A stretch of DNA of 64,000 nucleotides from Escarpia spicata (Eukaryota; Annelida; Polychaeta; Sabellida; Siboglinidae), in the NCBI GenBank assembly GCA_963995525.1, contig OZ023209.1, positions 12,841,841 to 12,905,840 of the forward strand, given 5' to 3'. The notes below the pieces were generated by a model. The model did not search any database, was not told where the DNA came from, and was given only the letters and a program-made list of their open reading frames with translations. Made by a program: the position numbers and the translations under genes. Shown here in pieces: positions 25,206 to 64,000 of the stretch (position 1 is the first letter of the stretch; each line of letters begins with the position of its first letter).

Positions 25206-25915
25206 GTGTATTTTTAATAGTAAATTGTTCAAAAAATTAACCATTTATGTTTCATAATAATAACAACTCTTAATTTATACACTGCCAAAATGTGTAAGTT
25301 CAGCGTCAACGCATATGAGCTAGAATGCCTACATAGATACACATAATTACATAATACATCAGTTTCCACGGAGACAGGTCTAAGGGCTAACGACAACCGA
25401 TATTAAGAAATAAATGTGTGGCCAGCTGACCTAGCCCAAGTCACTTATTTGGCCCTCCATTCAAAAAAATTACCGGCCCCTGGCTTAGTGTCTAGAACAT
25501 CGGAGAGCTATTCGCGATAATCCGTAGCTTGGACAATTTCGTTCACTTCTCGTTGCTTTAGCTCACTCAGGTGCATGAGTGAATGAGTGAATGAGTAGGT
25601 CTACCTGGCTATAGAGTATAGACAGTGGTAGATATTTGTGCATGAATAGTCTTCGCGAAGTAACTGCAGCTTGACCGAATACTTCCCATAGAAGTCGAGA
25701 TGGTGTTCGAATGAATAGCTGTGAAGTGTAAAGAGCTTTGAGCAGTTCAAAGGACTTGAAACCGCGCTATATACGAACTTACCTTTATCTTGAATTTTTT
25801 ATCACACGCCTTAGGCTAACCAGGTGTAGCACAAGCTCCCCGCACGGTATTATTTTGACAAATCGAAACACATCATCTAGATGTTGACAAATGTACGTCG
25901 ATTTTATTGTATAGT
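25206..25915. other. No gene seen
   Basis: AT-rich spacer between the LINE and the inner end of the right arm. No domain-bearing frame. Confidence 0.5.
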
Positions 25916-26378
25916 GACAACAACTAACGTTGATATATCCATGTTTCTTTTGTTATTTTATGTATTTATACAATCGTGCCCATGGTGCATGCCCAGTGTA
26001 GATTACAGGTAGACAATTTGTCAGCAATGTAAACAAAACGTGTGGCTCGCTTGACTGTTTGCAATACCCGCAGGCCTTATATTATATGCTATTATAGTAT
26101 GAGCTAAACTATAAAAAAAAAACCTGGCTATGACGTAGTTGACAATCTCTTGTGGAATACATAGACACATTGCACTTCTAATCTAAAATCAAGTTACTGT
26201 ATAAGAAGATGGTTTCTGAAACATCCTAGTGTTGTTTATTTATTCTCTTTCGTCTCTTCTTCCGCACCGCCGTCTGCACCACACGCCCCTGCTCTCCCTA
26301 TTTTTTCACACGCGGACCCAGGATGCACAAAACTTTCAGGGATTTTTTTTGCACACCGTCTTACGTTTCAGACATAAG

Positions 26379-54843
<28,465 letters not shown>

Positions 54844-57800
54844 CGTGCTATCTTATCTTTCTACATCAGCACAGCGACATGGGACTTACAAACTGAGCAT
54901 TTCCACACATTTATCTAGAGTCAAGAAGAAACCTAATGTCGTATTGCTTGTATATATCAGTGGTGATGGAAACATCGAATTTGTTTCATAAGTGCAACAG
55001 GCGTGCGCCAAACAGGGTCAGCTCGTGGAAAACATGGTGAATAATGTGACCCAAGTCCACAAAACAGGCGTCTATCTTTATACATGTGTTTATACCAGAA
55101 TTGTGTGTCCTTGGGAACCTTCCTTCATTCAACTAGTTGGCCTAGTTCTGACAATCAAGCCAAACCGAGCTTTCTATGCTGGCTCTGTGGATGGTCCTGT
55201 CCTCGGTGGTTCTTTTACGTCCTCGGGTAACGAGACGGGACCGGTAGTAAAATGATCATCCGAGCCACTAGTAATACACAGACAGCCGGGTTTCGGCATC
55301 AGATATACCGTATCTGGTGTAGGTGTTGAACTTCCAGAGGACCGTTCCACTAACGTTCATAAGTCCATCAGCCCAATATTGCTCTCTAAAACGATATCGC
55401 TCTTTAACAGTGATCTTATGTTGAAAACTGTCAACACCAGGAGGTGCTACCAGGAAACGGTCACAGGCGTGTCACGAATCTCATGTCTTGGGTGATACGG
55501 TGGCGGTGTTGTGCATTTTCAAAAAGCTCCTTAAATTTAGAAACGGATTCTGCTTAATGACGGGTTTTCTCATTGTCTTGGTGAAATGGCCACTGAACAT
55601 TAGCACAACGTTGGGGTTATATCTTGTGCAGAAAGAACACGTATTTCTGTTGAAGTGTCATGCGAATTTGTGACCTTTGTGGGAGCAACGATTCCCCTCG
55701 ATTATCCAGTGTTGCAATGTTTAGTTAAGAAATGGAAATCGTAGTACATTTTATGTTTATGAATGTTCCAGTACTTTGACACATTCATAATATGATAATG
55801 TGCCAAAATAAACCAATATAATTTGTTATACGTAAATGTTCTACTTTGTGATCTCCGTATTGCTTTTGTATCGTATTTGTAAGCAGCAATGCCTGTCGCT
55901 TACTACTTGTAAGATTCGCCACGCATAAAGACACATTAAACACAACTTAGAAACATGAGTTTAATAAAATCCTTATTCTCGCGTTTATCACGATAATGTG
56001 TACTAATAGTTCTTCCCAATTCTGGTAAATAATATGTACAATAAATATTCGCACAATAAATATACAACTTGATTAGACGAACATCAATATTATGTTAACA
56101 ACCAATCTATGCGCGACATGTACTTTTTATCCCGGTAATTGATCGTGACGCCTCCTATCTAGTTTCCTCTTCTACAACAAGAGAAATTCGCCTAAGTAAT
56201 AATCCCCGCAACCTTATTAGACTTTTAGGGATGATTGTGTAAATAGCATATGCTTAGCAATATGTATAGCAAACAGTCTCCGAACGAGTTGCACACTCTC
56301 TCAGTCAGACACGGACGCAATGTTGTGATATGTCAGCTATGACCAAAACTCCCGCGTATAGGACTTATATACAACAACGCGTCAAGCGATCCGCTGTCTC
56401 CATATAAATTCATCATCAGCCGTGACAACGTAACAGCAATTTTCCGAAATCACATATTCATCGACAACGAAATCACGACGGTCGATTAAAACAAGCGATC
56501 CGACCGCTACCATAGCGACGGTATCGCGACAATACGACGACAAGAAACACCCTTACCAATTCGGATTTGTTAAACCAGAAAGCCGGACACGGTTCCTAAC
56601 ATTCATTCGTTTGTTCATACATTCAACGACATTTCGAAGGATTCTATAATTACGTTTGTCAACAGAAACCATCGTTGCGCGATACACGATCAATGTGGTG
56701 CGCGGTGAGCTCGTGTCAAACGTGGTTATAGTATTCCTTCAAAATTAATAACACTGCTATGAGACACAGACGTCTGGAAAATTCCGTCTCTGTATAGACG
56801 CGTTGGTCTATAAACATAAATGATCCGTACAAGAATCGGCGCTCAGTTCGTCCAAGCAGCGCCGTGCATTCATATGTATCGTTAGAAAAATAGGTAATTT
56901 TGGCTACATAATGAATTGCAATTTGCAGACAGCGTCGCCTACATTATATATCTCACAATAGTACAAAGTATATTTGATATAAAATGGACCAAACATTTAT
57001 GTACAGAACACACGTTGTTATACAAAACGGACACCTATTCTACATATCCTAAACGACAGAGTTGACACGATCTTTATCAATGAAATATGTACATATATCT
57101 TCGTACACTAACAGTGACATATGGTGTTACCGACTGTCAAACGAATACTAATGCCGGTACGACACGCCTTGCAAAAAACGACGATATTCACAAGGGGCGT
57201 GTTGCAATGCCTCGGTAGAGCTGACAACGACGACACTGGCACTAAATTGTAAAATTATTTTCTTCGAATTGGTATCATCGCACCAACACTCATTTTGATA
57301 TAGTCAGTTGTTACGAATACCAAATCCGTCAGCGGACTTTCTGACAATTCTGCCCGGATCCACTGGTTCAATACGACCGATAACGTTAACTGACCTGAGC
57401 GGAGGCAAAGTGACTGGCTACTTCTGCTACTGAACATAACGTAAATTTTAAGTCTTCAAACTTATTTGTAATCACCACACTTTTCTGTAATACGAGTGTA
57501 AGCACGTGTCCACTAAAGTTGCCACGGACGCTGTTTGCTATGAAAGTTTTACCGCACACGAATCTGAATATCTGCTAGACGCGAAGGGCGACTTTGTAAG
57601 CACCAAAGTTTCGGCATTATGCGCACACCATGTATGATTATACACACCACGGAAACGTTACCGAGTAAACTGTCAGTCTTATCGAATACTGTACTGTATA
57701 TATATATAGGCTCTTCAAAATGCAATTACATGAACCAACTAACTATATACATAACTCAACTAACTATTAGGTCGACACCTTTACACATTGCCTTTCCTAA

Positions 57801-58198
57801 AGATTCACTGAATCAACTTAGTCTTGGTAGATGGAACGCAGTACTCACATTTGTAGCCTACATCTCGGACTTTCTGCGTATGTAGAGAAGTGTCAACACA
57901 AAACAACATAATAAAAAACGTGACAGTTTGCTAAAATATCACTTCTTTGCTTTTGTAAAGAATGGAATCAACATGTGTACGCAGGGAACATCCTCCTCAT
58001 TTGACACCGTTTTATATATATATATATAATATTATAAGTAGATTATGTATCCCGTATACACATGCTGTGTGTGTAAACACGAATAAACATGAAGCACAAT
58101 TAATGTGGTACAAAACCTGCTTGGCAATTTGTACAATTCATCATATCCGTCCGCGTTAACCGTCCACCATGCTATTATACACAGACGACGCCAACACC
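54844..58198. other. Intergenic between convergent GH27 and PAN genes
   Basis: Aligns with left 2,583..8,716 apart from the gypsy element. Contains the dispersed repeat near 55,385..55,560. No gene seen. Confidence 0.6.
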
Positions 58199-58512
58199 TC
58201 AACTATATAACGCAATACGGAACACAACGGCAGCGACTAGAATGACAACACTAAGCCCGAACAGTGCCCACCATACGCGGTGCCACGTCTTAGCCCGCAC
58301 GTACAGTGTCGCGCCGCGCACAGCCTTCGTACGTTGACACATCCTGCGCTTGAGCCAGCACATCTTGCGGTGCGCTGGCACGTACACGAAGCCGACGCAC
58401 TCCGGAAGGGCGTTACACGCGTGCGCACAGCTCACCAACGACAACGTCATGCCTTTGATGTCGCCGCCGATACAGCTGCCACGGCGGTGGCTGTATTGTC
58501 CAAGTACGCTCA
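58199..58512 (-). CDS. Terminal PAN/Apple exon with transmembrane tail (right copy)
   Basis: Twin of 2,194..2,582. Acceptor CGTGTTGCAG; PAN-like cysteines in RRGSCIGGD, CAHAC, CVGF, CWLKRRMC; then WWALFGLSVVILVAAVVF as a membrane helix and a very short tail (RIALYS) before the stop. Predicts a type I membrane protein with almost no cytoplasmic part, unlike the left copy. Confidence 0.8.
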
Positions 58513-58599
58513 CTGCAACACGCGAACAACATCCGAGAATATTACAACCACTAAATAGTGTTACCAAATACTCTAGGATAGACCACAAGTCCAAGTTTG

Positions 58600-58760
58600 C
58601 TCTTAAAAATCGATTTCGCTCCTTAACTGTGATCTCGTGTACAAAAAACTGTCAACACCAGGAGGCGCCACCACACTTCCGTCAGTGTGTCACGGAAATA
58701 GTGACTGGGGTAATACGGCGGCGGCTCTTTGCATTTTGAAAACGCTCCTTTAATTTAACA
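58600..58760 (-). repeat. Dispersed ~165-bp repeat, right-arm copy 1
   Basis: Counterpart of 1,945..2,110 in the PAN gene intron. Confidence 0.6.
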
Positions 58761-59384
58761 ACGGTTTCTGCTTGACGATTGACTGCACTAAAGAGGTGCA
58801 AACTGGTGACACAACAACGAACGTTGTCATGTTTTAGTTGTGTTTTTCAATACAACATTTTGTGCACAGCCGAACGCAATTCTTGAGAAACATCAATAAT
58901 TTGCAACACCAACAAAAACAATACGCAACAACTGAAAGCAATTCTTGACAAACGTCAATATCTGCATATAAAATGCAAAATATGTAAATAAATGTAAATT
59001 GTAGCAGGAGTGATAAGATTGGTGGGGATTGGATACGATGGGGCTATCAGACTACCACGTGACCATTTCTCGTATTCCTTGTATCAGCCATATTCCTTAT
59101 ATGTCTGCCGGATTTATCCCACACTCACCACAGACATTCTAAAAGATACACAATTACCACGTATTGATTATAAATTCAAACATGGACCTTGGCGGAGTAA
59201 TACAAACAATTGGTAGGCTTGGTAGGTAGGTATACCCCTTTTGAACAACACATTTAAGCAAAGTATCATAGTTTCAAACACAAAACGAGCGTTATTGTGT
59301 TTCTTGTCAAAATACGATTTTACATTTGAAATAATAATGTGCAAATTTTATACATTTTTATTTCAATTGGCAAACTAGCATTAC

Positions 59385-59663
59385 CTTTTCCCTTGGTATA
59401 CGTCATCGCTCCAAATTTGGGCTTCGTTTTCAAACACATCTCGGCCTGGAGGACACACAACCCCAACGGTTTGTCCCAGACGAGAGAACTGTTCAGGTGA
59501 CGGAAGCCGACGCAACGGTCATTTTCCGCGCACGCCATGGCGCAGGAATCGATGAGCAAGTCAAAGGTCGCTAGTGCTGGCACGTCGCACTCACCCATCT
59601 GCGCGGAGTAATACTCGAGAACTCCCGTGTTTTGCTTCCCGGGGAGGCGGATAGGGGGCGTTC
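59385..59663 (-). CDS. PAN/Apple-domain exon (right copy)
   Basis: Twin of 1,042..1,320, 279 nt, phase 1 to phase 1, acceptor GTGCTTACAG, donor AAAAG|GTAATG. Joins 61,458..61,679 upstream (split Gly codon) and 58,199..58,512 downstream (split Val codon), giving three consecutive PAN-like modules followed by a membrane helix. Confidence 0.82.
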
Positions 59664-61457
59664 CTGTAAGCACGCGACGTCATGATGAAATACATTAGCT
59701 ATTTCCCAGAAAGCCGCGCTTGTACCAGGGCACACTTGTAACAAAATTGACATACACATCTCAACAATCTCTATGCAATTACTTTTAGCAAATCACGTTC
59801 CTTGATGTTTATGTATTTCGTAATCATAAAACGTTTGTAGTGTGTAGTGTTTCTGCGTGAAATAGACGCTAACGATAACATGTAAAAATAAAACACATTA
59901 AAATGCACCAAAACAGATTACCATGGACAAGTAAACATATTAGATCATTCAAAAATATATAAAATATAAGTCAGAATGAGACAGTCTGTTCCTCGTGTTT
60001 TTAATATTGATTACTATCATGTTCTTAAGGCTATACTAATGAAGTATTGAAGTTATACTGCCTACCAAATTGTGATTAGTAAGCATGTAACAATGTTCGC
60101 AATTTAAAAGTTTCCACCCGCAACATGTTCAAATTATAAACGAAACATCCAGTTACAAAATAAGATCTGTTGTCAATATTGCTGAGGTGGGCTGAGTTAA
60201 CCGCAATACCCTTTGATGTTCAACGATTTTTAATTTCCCTACGTTCAACACAGCCAGTTCAGCAGACTTCCTGTTACAAATTACTACGCTGACTGTTTCC
60301 GGGTAATGGAACAGACTGCCTCCCTTTCAGTAAATACAAGCAAATAAAATGTACCGGGTAAGTTAAATATACCATAATGCTTATTAGAATACATTAAGTG
60401 AGTTAACTAACGTAACAACAAACAACTAACATAAGTAAGTTGCTTAAATTAATTAAATAAGAATATTGAAGAATAAGTAGTTTAAAAATACTTCATAAAT
60501 ACATAAACCAAATGTCCTCATCATTCAAATGTCACCAAAATGGCACTGTTGCAAGTACAATGTAGTGCAACAATATATATGCACAAGAGTGCGTAGTTTT
60601 TGTTAGGATCATATAAGTTTAGAACATTTACTTTGATCGTTAGATCGGGTAACTTACAAGCCACCTAGAGCATGGCAATATTTACCATTTCTTGTCGAAT
60701 TTCGACTTTTCCCGCTCAACATTAATTCTGTAGTTTGTTTGGTAATTTCAACAAAACTAAATAGCATATTTTCACAAATGAGGCAGCTTGGTTCCATCAA
60801 CATAGATATGCGTTAAGCTGTTTTTAAAGGTACGAGACCGGTCTTAGTCGGACATGTCAGAGAAAAAACACTGGAAATACATCAACATGTGACCAATTTG
60901 AGTGGAGGACATAAGTAAGTAAAGACACCAGTCTAGTGTTAAGGAAATGCAGATTCGAAGTACAACAAAAACATTGTAAGTAAGGAAGGCATCCATATGT
61001 TAAACTTGTTTGCACAACTGAAATAAACCGCAATCCATCAACTATCTATCAAATGATAGATTCATATTGCTTAACTATTATTAATTATAATACCTCATTG
61101 GATTGGCTGTTGACGACACAACTAATTTGCAGAAAATCTGCAAATACGACAATGTCGTCTAGCAGGCATAGATATGTAACAGTTCGAATAAGTCAACTGT
61201 AAACTGTATTTTAAAATAAACAGTAGTCATAATAAATAGTAACTGATTTTTCAAATATTATTATTTTAATATGACATTCTAAATCCTAAATAGATTTGTT
61301 AGGACATAAATTAAACAGCTTTGCACCTGTACTTAAAATACATGTATACTGAAACGCAGCTTAAAACACACAGCTGAAATTCAATGTCTTGGTTTACGAA
61401 TCAGCACAACAATGTTACACAAGATACAGAACAAGCAGGTGGTTGTGTGGCGCTCAC
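59664..61457. other. Intron of right PAN gene; outer limit of window homology
   Basis: Left-arm similarity covers it to about 60,165, where the left window edge is reached. It contains about one copy of the 62-bp unit near 60,070..60,150. Otherwise nothing recognised. Confidence 0.6.
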
Positions 61458-61679
61458 CGTCGAAACTCTTTTTCACGTAGAGATACTGCGTGTCCGCCGA
61501 GTACGTGAACTCGCACGTGTCGGTTTTAAGCAGGCAACCCGCCCGGCTGTAGACGAAGGCGACACAGCGGGCGTGGATGTCACACACCCGCACACATTCA
61601 ACCAGCGGCACCTCTAGCAGCATGATACTGTTCTCCGCACAGCCGCCGTGGAACACCGTGAAGTTGTTGAGCGGCGTAT
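61458..61679 (-). CDS. PAN/Apple-domain exon, most N-terminal seen
   Basis: 222 nt, acceptor GTACGTTAG, donor GACG|GTGAGC, phase 1 to phase 1. Encodes HGGCAENSIMLLEVPLVEC, CDIHARCVAFVYSRAGC and a later C in TDTCEF, the same cysteine plan as the next two modules. A signal-peptide exon must lie further upstream (to the right) and was not identified. Confidence 0.75.
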
Positions 61680-63090
61680 CTAACGTACAAACGACAACGA
61701 CGTAATAGTGTATTCATCGACGCAACAAGAATGATACAATGTTGTATCTACTATCGCTTTTTGGAAAGACGTGATATTGTATCTGTCATCGTAACAGCAT
61801 TATAATTTATTTGTTTTTGTCCTTGTCCGAAGTAGGGCAAATGAGGGACTAGTGCTGTGTTGGCCGGGGTTTCGCCCCGGGGACTGCTACAGTTGCCAGA
61901 TTGGCCTAGAACCGATACCTGGAAAGACAATGACCCTTTTCTATCCTGTCTGTCTATTGTTTCCTCCACCGACAAACCTACCGTTGTGTAATAATCAGGA
62001 CTGATCGCTCAACGTAGCATTCAGATTTAGAACAACAGCGACGTAACATGGTAACTAACATCGTTTCACGAATGATTCCTACCATTGTTTAAAGAACGAC
62101 ATAGTGTGGTATCTAGCATCGGAACAATAGCAACGTAATAATTGTATTCACGATCATAACAAGAATGGCACAATTCCACGCAGATAAGCATTCCAATCTC
62201 GAAAACGCATAACAAATACGTTGTTATAAAAACTCTCAATAGACACGAACATAAGCCGAGTCGACTGCCGTGTAATTCATACACAACGCGAAACACTAAT
62301 CTGACAAGACCAGGTTATAATTATGTCCGCGCTGCAGCAGGTTTCAAGTTCCACGCACAAAGTAACCAATAATTAGTCGACATGGATACCGAGGAAATGG
62401 CATTCGCGACCCTTCTCGGAAGAAGCCAGGCGATCACTAAAACTTGCATCGATTGTATTAGCCCGAAAGCTAAAATACAACAAAATATTTCACCAACATT
62501 AATATATTCGCAAACACATCACAACTTACAATGGACCATATCTACAGTAGATGTTTTTAGAATATAACAATATTGTTATTAGTTATATCTAGTATGTGTT
62601 AGATTATGTTTGTAAATGTAGGTTAGGCAAGTTTTGTTTCAGTTAATATTAACTGACAATAATGACGTCAGTTGGTTTAGAGACAGTAGTGATAATTATT
62701 AATATCAATATTTATAAATTATGGTATTACTTGTTTACTACTCTTTTTGTAGTTCAATTAATTTGCAGTTACTATTTGTTATATAACATCAGTAAGTTAT
62801 ATTTATACATATATATTTATTATATATTCGTCATGGTGGCCTGCATGTCAGCGATCTTGTAGGTCTTAGTGCAGGTCTTCATAGATCGATCATCATGTAT
62901 ATTTATAATAATATATTAATTGTATTATTATGTACATAATTGATCTGAAATAAATGTATCTATGTACCTATGCATCTATCTATCTATCTACCGACATTAT
63001 TCTTATGCAGTGCTACAACTTTAATCACGCCATCAGTTTACCATTGTCAGCCAAAGACACCGATACTGGCACACGTTTCTATATACACGA
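61680..63090. other. No gene recognised
   Basis: AT-rich. A hydrophobic minus-strand frame at 62,066..62,296 could hold a leader exon for the PAN gene but has no decisive splice evidence. Confidence 0.4.
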
Positions 63091-63280
63091 TCATGAATAC
63101 GAACTTCTCATATTACTATTGTGCATGAACGAAAGATTAATGTCTGATAAGAATAACCCACCAATGCTGGCGTATATCCACGTGTAGAGAGACTTGTTGT
63201 TGACGTTGTGTATCGTGTAATCAACGTTATTTACTCCGTCATGTTCGTACTGGACAATGCCATACTTGTTGTACATGAAT
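63091..63280 (-). CDS. Beta-1,4-galactosyltransferase, last exon
   Basis: Acceptor GTTCATTCAG; the first base completes a Gly codon from the upstream exon. Reads FMYNKYGIVQYEHDGVNNVD then YTIHNVNNKSLYTWIYASI, matching the DGLNSLTYxV...PLYTxI C-terminal signature of the B4GALT family (GT7). The stop is at 63,091. These enzymes act in the Golgi, moving galactose (or GalNAc in some invertebrates) from UDP-sugar to GlcNAc ends. Confidence 0.75.
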
Positions 63281-63686
63281 CTGAATGAACAAGACCAACA
63301 GTCGTAACACACCGCACATTTTGACTGGATTTGGTAAACAAACTATTGTATAATTTGTTACATGACTTCACAGAAACAAAATAACAAATATATACAAGCT
63401 AGCTACTTGTCGTAGTTTTCAAGAAATTGATCTGAAATTAATATTATTATTTTATTGATCTTCGTTACCGGAGAAAATACATTAAATACATATTATTAGA
63501 CATATATATGGCTTGATAAAATAGCGTGCAACTCATATATATAGACATAATTAATCCGTTAAGAAATAATACTAGCTATGTAGGTGGGTTGAACGCACAA
63601 CATGGTGATATATTTGTTATGCAAACAACCGTCTGTTGCCAACAAAATCGTCATCAGTGGGAAGGAACTTTGGAACACGATCTTAC

Positions 63687-63791
63687 CCGAAGAAGTTGTA
63701 TGGGTTGCGTTGGTCTCCCGTGTGTTTGATCATCTTATACCGGGCCACGCCTTGCGGGTAGCGGGTTACCGTGAACCCTCTTGCGAGCACC
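63687..63791 (-). CDS. Beta-1,4-galactosyltransferase, penultimate exon
   Basis: 105 nt, acceptor TTACTGTAG, donor CGG|GTAAGA. Reads VLARGFTVTRYPQGVAR then YKMIKHTGDQRNPYNFF, aligning with the segment after the GWGGEDDD motif in B4GALT enzymes (RGMSISR...RMIRHSRDK...NP). Phase agrees with 63,091..63,280. Earlier exons, with the membrane anchor and catalytic motifs, would lie beyond the right edge. Galactosyl- versus N-acetylgalactosaminyltransferase cannot be told from this part. Confidence 0.8.
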
Positions 63792-64000
63792 CTACAGTAA
63801 CAACACGGAACATGTAGCTATGAGATGGCATGACTAAAACGGGAACATTAGAACAGGTTTTTAAAGATGTTAAAGATTTAATCGTCCGCATGATGGATCC
63901 ATCTGTTTGAAGTACGGAAACCGTTCTTCTGAATTTAGCTGTTAAGCCACTAGAATGTCGATCGAGAGGACCAGGATTTTAATTCACTAACTATCGTTTT

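Noticed and set aside
62066..62296. Hydrophobic minus-strand frame as signal-peptide exon of the PAN gene
   Set aside because: No convincing start context or donor in the right phase; left as a possibility only.
63602..63817. Plus-strand 71-codon frame
   Set aside because: It is antisense to the galactosyltransferase exon, which has splice sites and family motifs on the minus strand.

Overview
This is a eukaryotic, almost certainly animal, nuclear window. GC-richer exons with clean GT/AG splice sites sit in AT-rich introns crowded with long CA/GT, CATC and TA microsatellites and many broken retrotransposons. The gene set (a GH27 lysosomal-type alpha-galactosidase, a multi-PAN/Apple membrane protein, a beta-1,4-galactosyltransferase) and the transposon load (CR1-like and RTE-like LINEs, Ty3/gypsy, hAT) fit a marine invertebrate such as a mollusc or lancelet. 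The species cannot be fixed from the sequence.

The dominant structure is a large inverted duplication. The left arm (1 to about 14,950, running off the left edge) is the reverse complement of the right arm (about 25,916 to 60,165). Each arm carries the same convergent pair: a GH27 alpha-galactosidase/alpha-N-acetylgalactosaminidase gene and a PAN-domain membrane-protein gene. The GH27 copies are head-to-head across an 11 kb spacer. The right GH27 copy (26,379..54,843, +) looks complete: 8 coding exons and 407 codons. The left copy (8,717..13,860, -) is a pseudogene with a stop and frameshift in exon 1, exon 3 deleted, one splice acceptor of the exon 5 pair lost, and a 4-base deletion in exon 7. 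Exon 5 is tandemly duplicated in both arms. The two 65-nt versions cannot both be included without a frameshift, so they look mutually exclusive. They carry the predicted catalytic acid/base and differ by one residue next to it.

The spacer (about 14,950..25,915) is made of mobile DNA: a decayed DDE-type transposase with a DUF4806-like exon (-), a 1.1 kb CATC/CA/CATA satellite block, two unidentified candidate exons, and a near full-length CR1-like LINE whose ORF1 is an SGNH esterase.

The right arm is stretched by a 21.6 kb insertion in intron 5 (29,744..51,339). It lies inside a (TA)n tract and is bounded by short inverted termini beginning GATCCAGCCGTT, with repeated GCCGTTCGTGCCC-like subterminal motifs. 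Inside is a broken multi-exon gene whose first recognisable domain is a KMT5A-like SET methyltransferase fold, plus nested LINEs and a hAT remnant. This is the best candidate here for a poorly described giant DNA transposon.

To the right of the duplication lie a further PAN exon (61,458..61,679) and the last two exons of a beta-1,4-galactosyltransferase gene (63,091..63,791, -) that enters from beyond the window. The left arm has gathered local repeat expansions (62-bp and 64-bp minisatellites, a 423-bp palindrome, GTT/GTG tracts). The right arm has gathered large transposon insertions.
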